Assembly (NCBI GenBank): GCA_039619475.1
Contig: CM077115.1
Span: 395,842,557-395,906,556 of the forward strand
DNA: 64,000 nt
Direction: 5' to 3'
DNA from: Icerya purchasi
Taxonomy: Eukaryota; Arthropoda; Insecta; Hemiptera; Monophlebidae
Position 1 is the stretch's first letter; the number at the start of each line of letters is the position of its first letter. Of this stretch, positions 24,101-36,550 are shown piece by piece. The position numbers and the translations under genes were made by a program. A model generated the notes under the pieces. That model saw only the letters and a list, made by a program, of their open reading frames with translations. It had not been told where the DNA came from and ran no database searches.

Positions 24101-26760
24101 ACACGTTAAATAATTTCGTAGGAATACTTTTTGTTGCTTTTTATTCCTTTTTATAGTTTAGATTAATTAATAAATGGCCGCTGAAATTTTTACATTTAAG
24201 AGTTTTGCAAATTGGTATTCAAAAATCTGTTTTTTTTTTTATATGAAATAAATTATAAATATTTCTCAAAAAGATTCTAATTGCGGGGGAGGCGCTTATC
24301 GTATTAGAACCATTACCCCTTCTACGAGTTGCTCGCTACGCTATTAGCATTACGATAATTTCGAATTTTAATGGAATTATAATTAAAAGTGCAAGAGGCC
24401 TAAGAAAAAAATCCCTGCAACTAACAGGAATATATCACGGTGTATTGTTCAATGAAAAATATATGCGAAAAAGTATATAGCGTTTACGAAATAAACTTCT
24501 CAAAAAATTCTAGAAGAATATTTAAGTGGAAGGAGCTTTTAAATATGGCCGAAAACATAAATACTGATCGAGAAATGACCGAATAACACGCTAATGCTCT
24601 GTTTAAAACACTATTCACAACTTAGTAATTGAACGGCTATAATTATTTTTAAATTACCTCATCATCAGTCTAAGTGATGGAATAGTATCGAGTTTGAATC
24701 GCACTACTGGATGTATCGAACAATTTCACTTTTACTCGCTTCGAACCTTGAAACAATAACAAATTATTCATACATTTTCTTGCATACAATTTGCTATTTG
24801 ACTGATTTGTCTTAGTTTTTTTTTTTTTTTTTTTTTTTGAAAATATATATATTTATTAATATTTATACATTTCCTCTGCAAGCTCCAAAGTTTTTCCTTC
24901 CTAACATTCTATTTCACTAGTTTATTTACATTTCATTCTTATTGTCTACATATGCTATTGATGTTTATTATCGTATGTCCATTTTTCAAATGTCACTGCG
25001 ACTTGGGTACACTTTACTTGCAGACTGTACTTTCTACGTTCACCTTTAAATTTTTTATCTTTTCCAGCTGGATATAGTAATAATCCCAGAAACGTTTCTA
25101 CAGCTTGTTATTATAATTATTCGTTATTTTACTTCATTTAACCAACATACAGGTGTATAAAGTTGTTAGTCAATAACCCTGTGATAATACTTATTTTTGG
25201 TTAACTTGAAACATCGTGGAATTTCTTGCATTTTTGAAGAAAAAAAAGTTACTTCACCTGCGGTTTCCAAAAATTTGTAACGTTCTCAACCAAACTGAAG
25301 ATTTGCTAAACTGGTTGAAAGAAATTTTATTACCCCGTATTTTTTCGTAGTACATTCAGAAAGTTAAAGTAAGATATTTGATGTTTTAAAAAATATTAAT
25401 TTTTTCGCCATCGAAACACCAACATATTCCTTAATGATGGATAGCTACTTTCTCCAAGCGTTAGCCCCAAAAATAGGGGGGAAAAAAAAATGAATTTTAT
25501 TGTAATCGCCTTGCAAAGCTAATAGAATTAAGTAAACAATTAAGTCATATCATCAAACCAGCTAATTACCCCCTCGCTGAAAGAATACAAGCCAACGGAT
25601 AGTTGTTATAGCGATTTCAACGTCAGCGCAGTATTATTAATGCGTTGAAATTAAAATTTATTTATTTTCGATATGACTGTTAGCGTAATTTTGTTCCGAA
25701 ACTGAAGAAGAATTTCACAATTTTCAAGAACAAGGAAATACTATTTTCTTCTTATCAATCTTTACCGTTTTCGAATTAATATTTCCTTTTAAAATCTTAT
25801 GCATTCTTGCTTTTTTTAATTTTTCCTAACACAAACAACGCTGACTAAAAATATGTATAAATAAAAAACAGCAGTATAATTTACATACAAATAAATGCAT
25901 ACAAATACACATGTGATGTATACATGTATAATATATGTGCGCGTTATGTACTCGTAAATACATGTTTATCGGTAGTTAACAATAAATAATGATATGAACA
26001 AGGTACACTTGAAAAGCACCGTGCACCTTTCTCTTAAAATAAATTTGAAATATTCTCGCCTAAATAATAATAAAAAATTTAATAGCCAGCCTCGTTTTTT
26101 ATTACTTTGCGAAGACATTTATGTCTTTCGTTATAGTATAACTATAGCGTTATCGTGGACATATAAGCGGCGAAATGAATAAATTAACGCCTTTAAACAA
26201 TTCATTGTTTAAATTGTCTATTTATCGTATAGAATTTTTTTTTTTTTTTTTTTTTTTTTTGCTTTCCCAGACATGCACTAAAACTAACTAGTAATAATGA
26301 TCAGTTCATATTTTACCGTTCATCGTGCGGTTGTACAAATGTTCCTTTTGGAATATTTATTGTTGTCACTTTGACCATTTACGTTCCGTCATTAGGTTGG
26401 TATATATTATAACTATATATTTATATTCTTTCATGAATTTAAACTTATTAGGCAATAATAAAAATGATAAAATCAAATCAAAAACAAGTTTATTATTATT
26501 ATTATTATACAATTTAATAACTAAACATGCTTAACATCGCACTAGGCGTAAATATTAATAACGATAATAATTTTAATGTCCGATGATAATAATAATATTG
26601 CAGATGTTTTACGAAAACTAACCGCACGGAATCCAAGAGTATGCACATAGCATGACCAAAAGTGAATCACGTATTTTTTGATGTTATACCGTAAAAATAA
26701 ACTAAAAATATCCATGGAAATGTAGTTTAAAAAATATCAGGGTGTATATATGTATGTCAC
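24101..26760. other. AT-rich intergenic sequence, nothing recognised
   Basis: Long T runs (for example at 24816-24838 and 26230-26260) and a short (ATT)n near 26485-26510. No motif-bearing frame on either strand. Confidence 0.6.
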
Positions 26761-28340
26761 AGAATGCAAACTGGTTAGTCAAAAAGAGAATTTCAATATG
26801 TGATATAATATCTTCTTCTGAAAGAGAAATAATGTAAAGAAAAGCCTTAGCCGTTAAAAAGAAATTCATAAATTTGCAGAACTAAGTTAAAAATCATCGA
26901 ACCGAATAAAAAAGTTAACGGACAAAAACCATCGACACAAACAATGAAGACTTAGTAGCTGAGATCAATGGTGTAGGGGAAAATTTACAACAAACTTTAA
27001 AATTACGAGGAAATAAGCGTATGCTCTCAACTCTATTCGAGCAATCAATAAAATACCAAAACAATGTTAATGAATCGACACAGAAGAAGTAGAAACGTTA
27101 GTGCCAATTACCTGCTTCGGTAGTTGTACCAATCGCAGTTATCAAGATCCGTGAAAAGAAAACACCCGGAAAGTAAGAAAAATCGAAATGTTAAGCAAAA
27201 ATATCGGAAAATCAATGCAACACATAAATTAGAACATCAACGCGGCTAATGAAATTTTTCGTCGAGAGCTCCTAACGAATTTGCGTGAAAATTTCGTATA
27301 AATTATTTAAGTGTGTAGTCGAAAAATACGAAGCCACAGGTTTCTTAGGGAATAATAAAGAAAGATTCTCTTAATCGAAAAGATGGAAGCGAATAATCAG
27401 CCAGCAACCGAATGTAAAATCGCAGAATTCTGACAAAAGCTACAATGCACTTCGGTGTAAGCCATTCAGATTCGGTTCGGAAAAGAAAAAATAGAAAAAT
27501 TCTTTATCAAGCATGCAAGCAAATATAGTTTAACGAAAGAAGAACTGTCTAAGTACCGTAAAAAACACGGACGCAAAGTACCTGGAACAATTCGTAATTT
27601 TCCGTATAGTAGGTTTACCGACATTCACAAAACCACAGAAACTAAATCAAATTATTAAAAAAACAGATGCAGACTTTCTAATGGAATGGGCGAAACGTTC
27701 ATCAGAGCAAAGAAAATAAGAAATAATTTGACTAGTTTCTTCGGAATACCGTATAAAATAAAATATAGCAAAGAAAATTGAGAAACTTATTGCAGAAAAC
27801 GCAGTTCTTTGAGAACAACAAAATGTATATAAAAGAAACACTTCAAAGGACAACTCGTAATAGATATAGACTGCAATAATCGGAACAAATAGTAAAATGT
27901 CACGGAAATGCAATCTGGCACGCTTTATCGATGTATAAAATTCTCTAATAGTGGCGCTCCTGAAAACATTGGAAATATATCGCGTGAACCGCCGACACAC
28001 TGTGTAATTTTCCGACGTGGAAAAATTCGCAATCAATTACCCGGAAATTGCCAATATCCAGACAGAAATGATCGGTACAAAACATGAAATATTCCGGAAC
28101 GATTCACAGCCCTTTGTAGTTCCGCTAAATGTAAGATTAATATGATTTTTTATAAACTATCCGATATAATCGAAATCAAATTATCCGGCACTTAACACAA
28201 ATCCACTCTTTTAATTAAAAGATAATAAATGAAATTTCGGATAAAGCAACGACCTCCATATGTGCAAGCAGTTCCGGTCATCGAGGGAGGAAATTATTAC
28301 ACACAAATTGCCCAGACATACAGAAATATTTTGTTTTCCA

Positions 28341-28383
<43 letters not shown>

Positions 28384-28440
28384 AAAACAAAACAAACAAA
28401 AAACCAAAAAACCAAAAACAAACCGTGTCAAAATTTAAAT
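26761..28440 (+). mobile_element. A-rich, decayed retroposon-like segment ending in poly(A)
   Basis: The + strand is strikingly A-rich and full of broken codon-like sequence, for example KFFIKHASKYSLTKEELSK at about 27500. It ends in a run of about 40 A (28343-28382) and A/C-rich sequence. This polarity resembles an old retrotransposed copy with a poly(A) tail. I could not identify gag, protease, RT or endonuclease motifs, so the family is unknown. It may instead be ordinary A-rich DNA next to a chance homopolymer. Confidence 0.3.
28343..28382. repeat. Poly(A) tract, about 40 bases
   Basis: Nearly pure A run, continued by AAC-rich sequence to about 28422. Lys-rich and Phe-rich frames over it are artefacts. 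Confidence 0.97.
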
Positions 28441-29540
28441 AAATAAAAAAAAATTAAAACTCGCTCCGTCGATAGCTATTTATATAGCAAATATTCAATT
28501 TTAATAAAAAGTAGAAACTTTTTGAGTTTCAAAAAATTTCAGAAAATAACGATAATGACACAAACATTTTTAAGCACTTACACATTCACAGGAATGCTGC
28601 AGGAAAAATATATCATCACGATGACGACGATATTATAAGTTTAAAATGAGAATTTTTTGAATTTATTATAATGCGAAAGTGTACATTTTTAAATGATCTT
28701 ATTACATTTAAATTGCTTAATTTTCATTTCTATTCCATTCTAATTTAATTTCTCAACGATGAATTAAATTTACAAATATTCCATTACAAAAAAAAAAAAA
28801 AAAAGAATTAAACTCTCAATTATGTAAATAAAATAGCCTGCGATGATGCAGTTAATCTATTTTTCTGTGAAAATGAATAAAATAATTAGTGTTTTTTAAC
28901 GTAGTCCAAAATGAAATTCGAACTGTCATCTCTAGTTTTTGTACTCATTAAAAAGTTTTTACCGGCTCGGGAGAGAATAAACAAAAGTTTACGTTGCCTA
29001 GCCGGTGTTCAGTGTGTAGGATAGAGAAAAAATTAAGAAACATAGAACGGGCTCGATCGAAATTAATCACTTTTATCAGATTTTTTAGGTATCCTAGTGG
29101 TCGGCCATTACTATTGCCAATTGACCAGTATTGCTGGGTATCCTAAAATACGACTAGTAGTTACCAGTTTTGAATTATCAGTCGCATTCTCTTATCAACG
29201 CTTCGAGTAATTTTAAAAAATACGTAGGTATTTTAAATTTTGCGTGCGAAAGAAACGTTTTTACCCGTAAATTATTCGAAAATTTTACGCACCGTCGTAG
29301 GCAAAGTTATTATCTCCGTATTTAACGGATGTACGCTTTGTTGTTTTACGTGCAATACGATTTGAAAAAGAAATTTAAATTATATCGCTCATACTGTCTA
29401 TAACAATTTTTTTCTCTTCCAAATTGATTCTATACACCCCTTTTAATTCGTAGTTTTAGTGGTTCTTTAGTATATCCACTAGTCTGTGGAAATTTGTGAA
29501 ATTTATTTATTGTTTTTTGCTTCGGGTCTCATCAACCGGG
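28441..29540. other. AT-rich intergenic sequence, nothing recognised
   Basis: No gene or element motif seen. A partial repeat of GGTATCCTA occurs at 29088-29150 around a short GC-richer stretch. Confidence 0.55.
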
Positions 29541-30960
29541 AGTAATGCGCCTTCACCCAGAAGGAAAAGGAAGAAGTCAGTTATATTTTAATATGATATC
29601 AGATACATTTAATAACAAGTATACCGGGAATATAATGTGCAGAGGAGGAAAAGGCGTGAAAAAAGAATTTAGGTCAAGTCTCAGCAAATTACAGGACAGA
29701 ATGGATAAATACTTAATAAACAGATAATCAGCGAGTCAATAACTAGAATGGAGGGGACAATGCGAGAGAAAGCTAATAAAAGGCGCAAAAGGAGTATGGT
29801 ATGAAAACGAGAGCGAATAACAAAAAAACAACGGGAAGGCAAAATGAGGGTGAGAAAAGGGATCGAAGATAACCAGGAAGATAGGTGAAACGGACAAAGA
29901 ATGAATAATTATCGCGAAAAAGAGGAAATATCCGACCAAAATCTGAAATGGTAACGTTGAAATAGCGTTAGGAGGTTAGAGAAAATGGGATTCAGAAAGG
30001 AAGAGTGAAGAAGCGAAAACCGGAGTGCTAAACAATCATCCGCTTTATTACCAAAAAGAGAGACGCATGGCTAGCAACCCGCACAGTATAAATCGTACGG
30101 AGCAAAGAATACGGATAAATGAAACCGAGAATAATAAAATTACAATAATGATCAGGAAGAGGAGGATAATTTGAAGAAATCTTGTGGAATAATCGAAAAA
30201 TTGGAAGAAAGACGAGACTAGTGGCAATGAAAATAACCGATACCGTAGAATAGCATCATCGAACTGGTAAAAAGTTGTAAATATTTAGGGCTAAAAGTAG
30301 ACAACTATTTTAATTGGAGACACTACGTATAAAACTTAGAAAAACAGTTCCAATATTTTATGGAGTAAAAAAAAATTTATGAAATCACAAAAAACCAAAA
30401 CACCGATCGCACATAAACTATGCGGTAATAGCGCGAGGATAAGCAAAACTGAAGCACATAAACTACCTTCAAAAAAAGTGTTTAAGAATCATCATGGAAA
30501 CTAACAGGAAGAATACAATTACAAAAGGGGGGACACATATTACGAAAGTGCAATTATTAAACCCAAAATCTCATATGCGCTAGTTAGTTATTATATTGGA
30601 GTGGATAAACCAAAAAATTAAAAGAACAAAAATGAGAACAGCAAAGTTATGATAATAGAAAAATGCAACTCTATATCAATAGGTAACCTCAACAAACACG
30701 AGGTCAATTTACAAAAAAACATGCAATACGTTGAAGGCACCACCGGAACATATTAAATGATTACCGCCAAACGGAAAAATAATTAAATTCGAATTTAAAA
30801 AATGATTTACAAAAAAAGATCTAAAATTAATTAATCACGGTTACATCGAGATTAGTCTAAGTCATCAAATAACGATACGTAATGAAAAAACGGAGAGTAC
30901 ATGGATTAGAATGAGTATCTTTATTTGAATTATATGCTGAGTGTGTGAATAGGAATAGTT
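29540..30960 (+). pseudogene. Decayed non-LTR retrotransposon (reverse transcriptase remains)
   Basis: The + strand is A-rich and carries degraded RT sequence. The clearest part is at about 30265-30330, where VVKICKYLGLKVDNYFNW-like text matches the 'KYLG...D..L.W' block after the palm domain of non-LTR RTs, followed by remnants of the thumb region. Stops and frame changes are frequent. Upstream, 29545-29727 has a 60-residue open frame without a recognised domain. The element is 5'-incomplete and its clade cannot be fixed. It runs up to the TA-rich tract at about 30978-31002, where the next element sits. Confidence 0.55.
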
Positions 30961-31002
30961 TATTAGTATGAAAGTTTATATATACATATATATATACATA
31001 TA

Positions 31003-31360
31003 AACTCGGCCATTTTGGCCTCGCAAGGGGCCGTGCCCCTTGACCCCTCTTGCTTTTATTTATGTTTCTTTTTCTTCTATACTTTGTATAAAATGATCAA
31101 AATTTACAACGTAATTCTTACTGGCATCAACACAAGAAGAAAATAACATAACCACAAAAATCCAATTCTAACATTTAACTTTTATCATATAAAATTAAAA
31201 CATTTTTTCGTTATATTTATCGTTACATATTTCGTTACATAAAATTGTGACATTTTTTAAATAATAATAACAAAAATCCTATAAAATATAACAAACGTTA
31301 CATAAAATTGGGACATTTTTTCGAATGGGGGGTAGCCTAAGAATTACGTTGTAATTAATA
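31003..31360 (-). mobile_element. Short non-LTR derivative in a TA microsatellite (copy 1)
   Basis: 358 bp flanked by TA-rich tracts on both sides. Its left 60 bp (GGCCATTTTGGCCTCGCAAG...) and right 290 bp match the two ends of the longer RT-bearing element at 54739-56916, so it is a deleted, non-autonomous relative. Taking the RT strand as sense, the 3' end has two stem-loops: CAAGGGG/CCCCTTG and GGCC/GGCC. The right-hand module is bounded by a perfect 17-bp inverted repeat, TTACAACGTAATTCTTA at 31104-31120 and its complement at 31338-31354. It has no coding capacity. Confidence 0.75.
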
Positions 31361-31380
31361 TGTATATATATATATATATA

Positions 31381-32083
31381 TACAAAGAGTGGGCCAAAAC
31401 AACTGTAATTACTCTCAGTATATGGATGTTATCTAGCGGTCAAAAAACAAGTGAAACATGAAGTTCATCCTTTTTCCGATAGCAAAACAAGTGCAAGACG
31501 AACGCCATTACAGCAATACGAACCGAGATACAGAACTGTGTGAACGAAGTGTAGTTAAAATTTGCATGTACAGACTATATAATATACATGTATTGCGCGC
31601 TTATCAGTTGATAATCAAAACCGAACAGAGATGTGCAATTCGTTATTGTGTTCAAAGAAAATTATCGCCGATGGACATTGTTCGAGAAATCTCATCTGCA
31701 GACGGTACGGAAAGTTTAATCACAATATTGCGATGGCATAAAGCGTTTACAAATGAAATAGCTGTATTGATCATTTTTCTCGAATAGTGGCCCAAAAGGA
31801 TGCGCAAGTATATTGCGAAGAATGACACTTTGAGAAGGAGACTGAAGACGACGAATCAGACAATAGACAATTTTTTGTAGGAAATTTCTTAGTCCGTAAG
31901 GGAAACTCTAACTACGCTTCGTTCACATAGCTCTAGATCTCGGTTCATATTGCTATAATAGCGCTTATTCTGGGCTTGTTCTGCTGTCGGAAAAAGAATG
32001 AACTTCACGTTTTACTCGTTTTTTAGATAACGTTCATACTTCGTATGGAGAGTAGATGCAGTTGTTTTGGCCCACTCTTTGTA
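31381..32083 (+). mobile_element. Deleted mariner-family transposon with long inverted repeats
   Basis: Perfect 25-bp terminal inverted repeats (31381-31405 and 32059-32083, beginning TACAAAGAGTGGGCCAAAAC) include the TA target duplication. Imperfect complementarity runs on for roughly 200 bp at each end. Inside, a frame at 31458-31787 contains EQRCAIRYCVQRKLSPMDIV and ILRWHKAF, matching the N-terminal helix-turn-helix of mariner transposases (usual pattern R..I..C ... F.WH..F). The catalytic D,D,D region is absent: the copy is about 700 bp, whereas autonomous mariners are about 1.3 kb. It was inserted in the TA tract immediately beside the preceding element. It cannot move by itself, but could in principle be mobilised by a related transposase. 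Confidence 0.88.
31458..31787 (+). pseudogene. Mariner transposase N-terminal fragment
   Basis: An open frame of 109 residues. Residues 55-95 carry the DNA-binding helix-turn-helix similarity (EQRCAIRYC ... RWHKAFTNE). The first 50 residues are translated terminal-repeat sequence, so the true start was probably near residue 50. The frame ends where the catalytic core should begin, because of an internal deletion. Confidence 0.75.
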
Positions 32084-32760
32084 CATTATAGAAATTGCCG
32101 ATAACTTTATATGTCTCAGATTCGTTACGGTATTTCTTGTATATATTAACTAATAAAGAGTAGAGAAATTTGTTAATTCGTAGGACTCTGGCGATAAGCT
32201 GCATGACTTGGCGAGTTCCTTAAATGTAATATAGCATAAAAAAAACAAAAAAAAATTAATTTACTTATAAATATAGAAAACAGAAACGAGGTAGGCAAAA
32301 AGATCCTGAAATAGTAGTAAAAGGGAGGATACCGTGTGTCGGTAATTACCCGAGAAGGAAGTAGGGATACTGTCAAATTGCTGTTTCTAATTAGCGCTTG
32401 AGGAAGAAGAAGAATTGTATTAGAAACCATAATACCGTCGATCAAAAGTGTAAACAATTTTTTTTTCAAAATAATTTTATCTATAATTAAACAGCTGATT
32501 AACTTCATAATGTATTGTATTGAAATTATAACGTATAGAATAGAAAAAAAAAATTTACTTAACGGATGAAATTTGAGAAAAAATGCCTTTTTAATTTCAC
32601 TCTTTTCGACAACGCATAGAAAAGCATTTGTAAATATATATTATGTAAAAACAGAACAAAAAAAGTACTGAAAAAAACAACGCAAAATTCGCTTTTAGAA
32701 TATTCGGACGTAACAGAAATGTTCTGAAAATGCGTTGCTAATTTTTGTTTTTCCCGATCA
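32084..32760. other. AT-rich sequence, nothing recognised
   Basis: A 111-residue minus-strand frame (32173-32508) has no domain and is rich in Phe, Leu and Ile, as expected from base composition. Confidence 0.55.
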
Positions 32761-32887
32761 TGAGCAAGACGTACAGCGCGATAAGCACGTTTTCCTTTCT
32801 CGTACTCATATTCACGTTAGTGTGGTGCGCGCAGCGCCGAACAGTTCGAATAGCATAATAAAAGTTGAAAGCTGTGATAATGGGCCA

Positions 32888-33860
32888 TAAATCGAAAAAA
32901 AAACTTTTTTCGAGAAGCGACCGTTGGAGATTTTCAATCCCGGAAAAAAGAATCTATGTCGGGTGATAAAATTTGCGGCATTGTTCGAAAATGAAACGAA
33001 ATACTGTTTGTAACATAATTCGACGCTTCCAAGAAGAAAACAGGACGGAAAAATAGTTATGGTGAAGGGGAAAGCGATTTAACCGCACACGGTAAGTGCC
33101 GAAGAATTAATTAAGTAGAGAGAGGTTTCGAAAAACGTGTCAGAAGAAAATTACCGGTCAAGCGATTTTCGGAATTTAATTAGACGTACCGGTTTCAATT
33201 CGTCTAGCGCCCGTGGTAAACCTTACACATTCGTCCGGTCAATAAGAAAAACCGTTCACAGGTTTTGAGAAAAACACAAAAGGCTATACATTTCAGTGGA
33301 AGAAAAGCGTTTTGGAAAACTGCAATGCATTCAGCGACGAACTGAAATTTAACCTATTCGGCAGCGATGGAAAACGAGAAGAGACTACTAGCGTAAAAGC
33401 TTAATAGGGAATTGAACGTGAAACGTGTTGGCGGGGACATGTCATTTTCGTGGCATCTCACCGCAACTTATGAATGGAACTATGACTGCACAGATGAGAT
33501 TATATATCAACATTATTTTGAAGGAAATTAGGCTTTTCAGCTCGTATCATTTTCCAGCGAGACAACAAGTCGAAGCACAAGGTGCTTAAAACTCGCCAAT
33601 GGGGATGCTTTACAATTGTCGAAAGTTTTAAACATGCCTGTCAAGTTACCAGATGTGTGTAAACCCTGTTGAGAATCTTTGGGACCACCAGTTGGACAGA
33701 AAAATTCTCCAGCTCTCCCCCCTTTCTTAATAGACCGGAAATGAAAAGAATGGAATAATTTTCTGCGAATTATCTGCAAATTTTGGTCGCATCGATGCGA
33801 CGTAACACTTTTGGCAGCAGCGATTAAAGCCCAAGAGGCAGACATACGAAGTACTTGATA
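32888..33860 (+). pseudogene. Tc1-like transposase, dead
   Basis: Read across frames, the order of a Tc1-type transposase is visible. MGHKSKKKLFSRSDRWRFSI at the start is followed by an HTH piece KRNTVCNIIRRFQEENRTE (about 33000). FSDELKFNLFGSDGK (about 33335-33370) is the first catalytic-Asp block (normally SDES.F). VLAGTCHF and a block similar to G.M....Y...L come next (about 33430-33510). A region like PVENLWD (about 33667) and an end resembling RGRHTKY (about 33820-33850) complete it. There are many stops and frameshifts. I did not find terminal inverted repeats. Full length was about 330 residues, as usual for the family. Confidence 0.8.
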
Positions 33861-33951
33861 TGAATTTTACTTACTTCTTTTGAACGGGGCCTCCTTTTTT
33901 CTTTTCTTTTTACGTTTAAATACTTCCCCCTTTTCACTAAGATTGCGTTCA

Positions 33952-33982
<31 letters not shown>

Positions 33983-35235
33983 ATATTTAATCGTGTTTCG
34001 TTCGGGTAGAATATCCCACTGCCGCACATTGACACTTTCGAAAAAAAAAAAAAAAAATTCACTTGCGCCGAGTTAACGTCCGTAGTTGATGCGGCCAAAA
34101 ATAAAAAGTAATACCCTGTCGAAATCCTGCTAAAGTACGCTGTCCGGAAGTAGCACGCTTAAATTTCTTAGCTCGGACCGTGACAATTTCCCTAGTCCAA
34201 AACTATGGAAGGGGGTGGAAGGGTGACAATTTTTATATCGCATTTTATCGTATGAAAAAAAGTTTCACTAATTTTTTCACGATCTAGCCGATTTTTTTTT
34301 CTTCTTTCGCCTCCTCCTCCTCTAGAGACGCCGCAGTATCGTTAAGTGATAAGCGTGGTTAATTCTGCCTGTTTTTCCTCACTTTCCGTAGTTACTTTAG
34401 ACTTTTTTTCATTTTTTTTCTTTCCTTTTTGAAAAGGCTTGAAAACATTTTTCAAAACTCTTTTTAAGGGAAAAAATATATAAAACAAAAGAGTAGATTC
34501 CGCGACAATTCAGTTTTTCCACTCAGCGAATATGGTTTTTCACAATGCACGGCTCTATATCGTATTTAAACAACGGATAATTATCAAAAGTGAAATCAAT
34601 GTTGCGAAACGTTATCTTACGAGTGAGTATAAAATAGAAAAATGTTGCGGAAACGTATTTCCGAGATTATCGTCATCTTCACGTGCGACAGAAGAAATGT
34701 GGGTAAAAAACGAATACGATCTGCATTGAGATAGAGTCGTCTTAGCATTTCAATCGTAATTTATTGAGATGGATAAATTTTTTTTCCTTCGAAAAACAAT
34801 CGTTGTCTTATTTATTTATTCTTTTTGATACGAGCGAATTTGTCAAAAACATTAAAAAGTATTCGTCATTTACATACTTGACTCTAAAATCCCTCCGAAT
34901 ACGGAAAATCGATATTTGTAGGGCGCACTATGCAGTGCTCTATCTAACAGGATTATGAAAACTTTTATTTCAACTAAATTTCATAATAATAGTACACTTT
35001 AAAATACAATTAGTTTCCTTGCTTTCATGAAAAATTTATAATAATCGCCTATGTTTATGAATAATTAGGAAATGCGAATACGTTCATAATTAACGTAATT
35101 ATGTACGGAGTACCTCGCTCTTTCTTTTAGCTAACATGGTTGCGAATCGAAAGCGTAAAAATTGTTGTCGTTTTTAAATACCTATTTAGAAAAAAAAAAA
35201 AAAAAAAGTCTTCAAAAGAAAATAAGATGCACTCC

Positions 35236-35270
<35 letters not shown>

Positions 35271-36059
35271 GAAATAGAATAAAATCGCTATTGAAAATTT
35301 GAAAAAATAGTAAATATAAAAGCAAATTATTTTCTAAAATTTGTAAAAGTAAAACATTTAAAACGGAACGTCATTCGGTAAGCTCGTTCATTCGTGTGAA
35401 GTAGATGGTTTCGTTGCGACTAAATTAAAAATCTATCGAATTCTGGTGTTATTCGGAATAGATTCGTTTCGTGAACGGTGCAAATTATATAAAAAATGGA
35501 AATTCAAATAGGGTATTTATAAAACGTTACTGAACACGACTTTGCTATTAATTTTGTCATCAATTAGAGAATTTTCCAATAAAAAGGACGAAAAAAAAAA
35601 ACGGCGCTAATAAACATTCCTAGGTAAAATAAAATGGAATTAAAAAAAGGGGCATGGAATATTCTAAACGGATAAAACAAGAAAAAAGATGTTCAAACTT
35701 GATTAAAAAAACATGGGGTAAAAAAATTTGTAATAACTTTCCTGTTATTGCCATACATATTGGCGTGTTTCACTTCCGAAACCTGTCTCTTACACCATTA
35801 ATCGATTACCGCAATTGATGCTGTTTTATTAAGTTTCTAAATAGTTATAAATTCAATTTTTTGAAAATTGATGTTCAAGCCTGGAAAAAACTACTATGTT
35901 GTAACGAAGATGAATTTCAGTTAAACCGCTGCCTCGAGCCCTTTTTTCTCAACAACTGATTCCAATGGCTGACTGCTGTTATAAAGAATGCACGTTTGGG
36001 AGACTAGTCACAGCTCAGCCAGTTATTTATCCGGCACTGTTACCGGCTGCTACACTGCT
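33861..36059. other. AT-rich sequence with long A and T runs, nothing recognised
   Basis: Contains homopolymers at 33959-33981 (T), 34040-34056 (A) and 35242-35269 (A). No gene or element motif seen. Confidence 0.55.
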
Positions 36060-36550
36060 AATTTGATTAGCAACGACCGAGCTTTAAAGAAAGAGGTCTA
36101 AAGAGGAATTTTAGCGTGAGCGCCGTTTCAATATAACCCGGAAATAACTGATGGACGAGGGCGCCGCTTAGGACAAAGCGCGTTAGCCACCCGAAAAAAA
36201 AAAAAAAATAGACGGAACGCCTGTAAATTACGGGATGGACTCGCGCGAGCCAGTTGCGGAAGCACTGTGAGCACACCGTTAGGCAGCCGGTGGGGATTCC
36301 TAGACCTTTCCCCTGGTAGGTGGAGATGATTAGCGATTGATGGCTAATCAGTAAAATCGTAATTGAAGAAGACCGTTGCATCCCTACTCGTGAGTCACGT
36401 TTTTATTTTGTCACACGTGCTTATTCCGTCCTGTTTCTCGTCGCAAAAATGTCGCTTTGATCATCTTGAAGATTACCGTTTCCTCGTCGAAGGTATTTTT
36501 CAATGCAATTTCGGGAATCAATTAACCTATCGAACAAATATGCCCTAAAA
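36060..36550. promoter_or_regulatory. GC-richer islet with a paired homeodomain site
   Basis: Less AT-rich than its neighbours. It contains TGATTAGC (36327-36334), an 8-base spacer GATTGATG, and the exact inverse GCTAATCA (36343-36350). TGATTA/TAATCA are homeodomain cores, and TGATTGAT-like words resemble sites bound by Hox with its PBC cofactor (Extradenticle). A cis-regulatory module is plausible in a Hox neighbourhood. It could also be a fragment of an unrecognised repeat. Confidence 0.3.

Noticed and set aside
33537..33845. 102-residue minus-strand frame
   Set aside because: Antisense shadow of the Tc1-like transposase pseudogene on the + strand.
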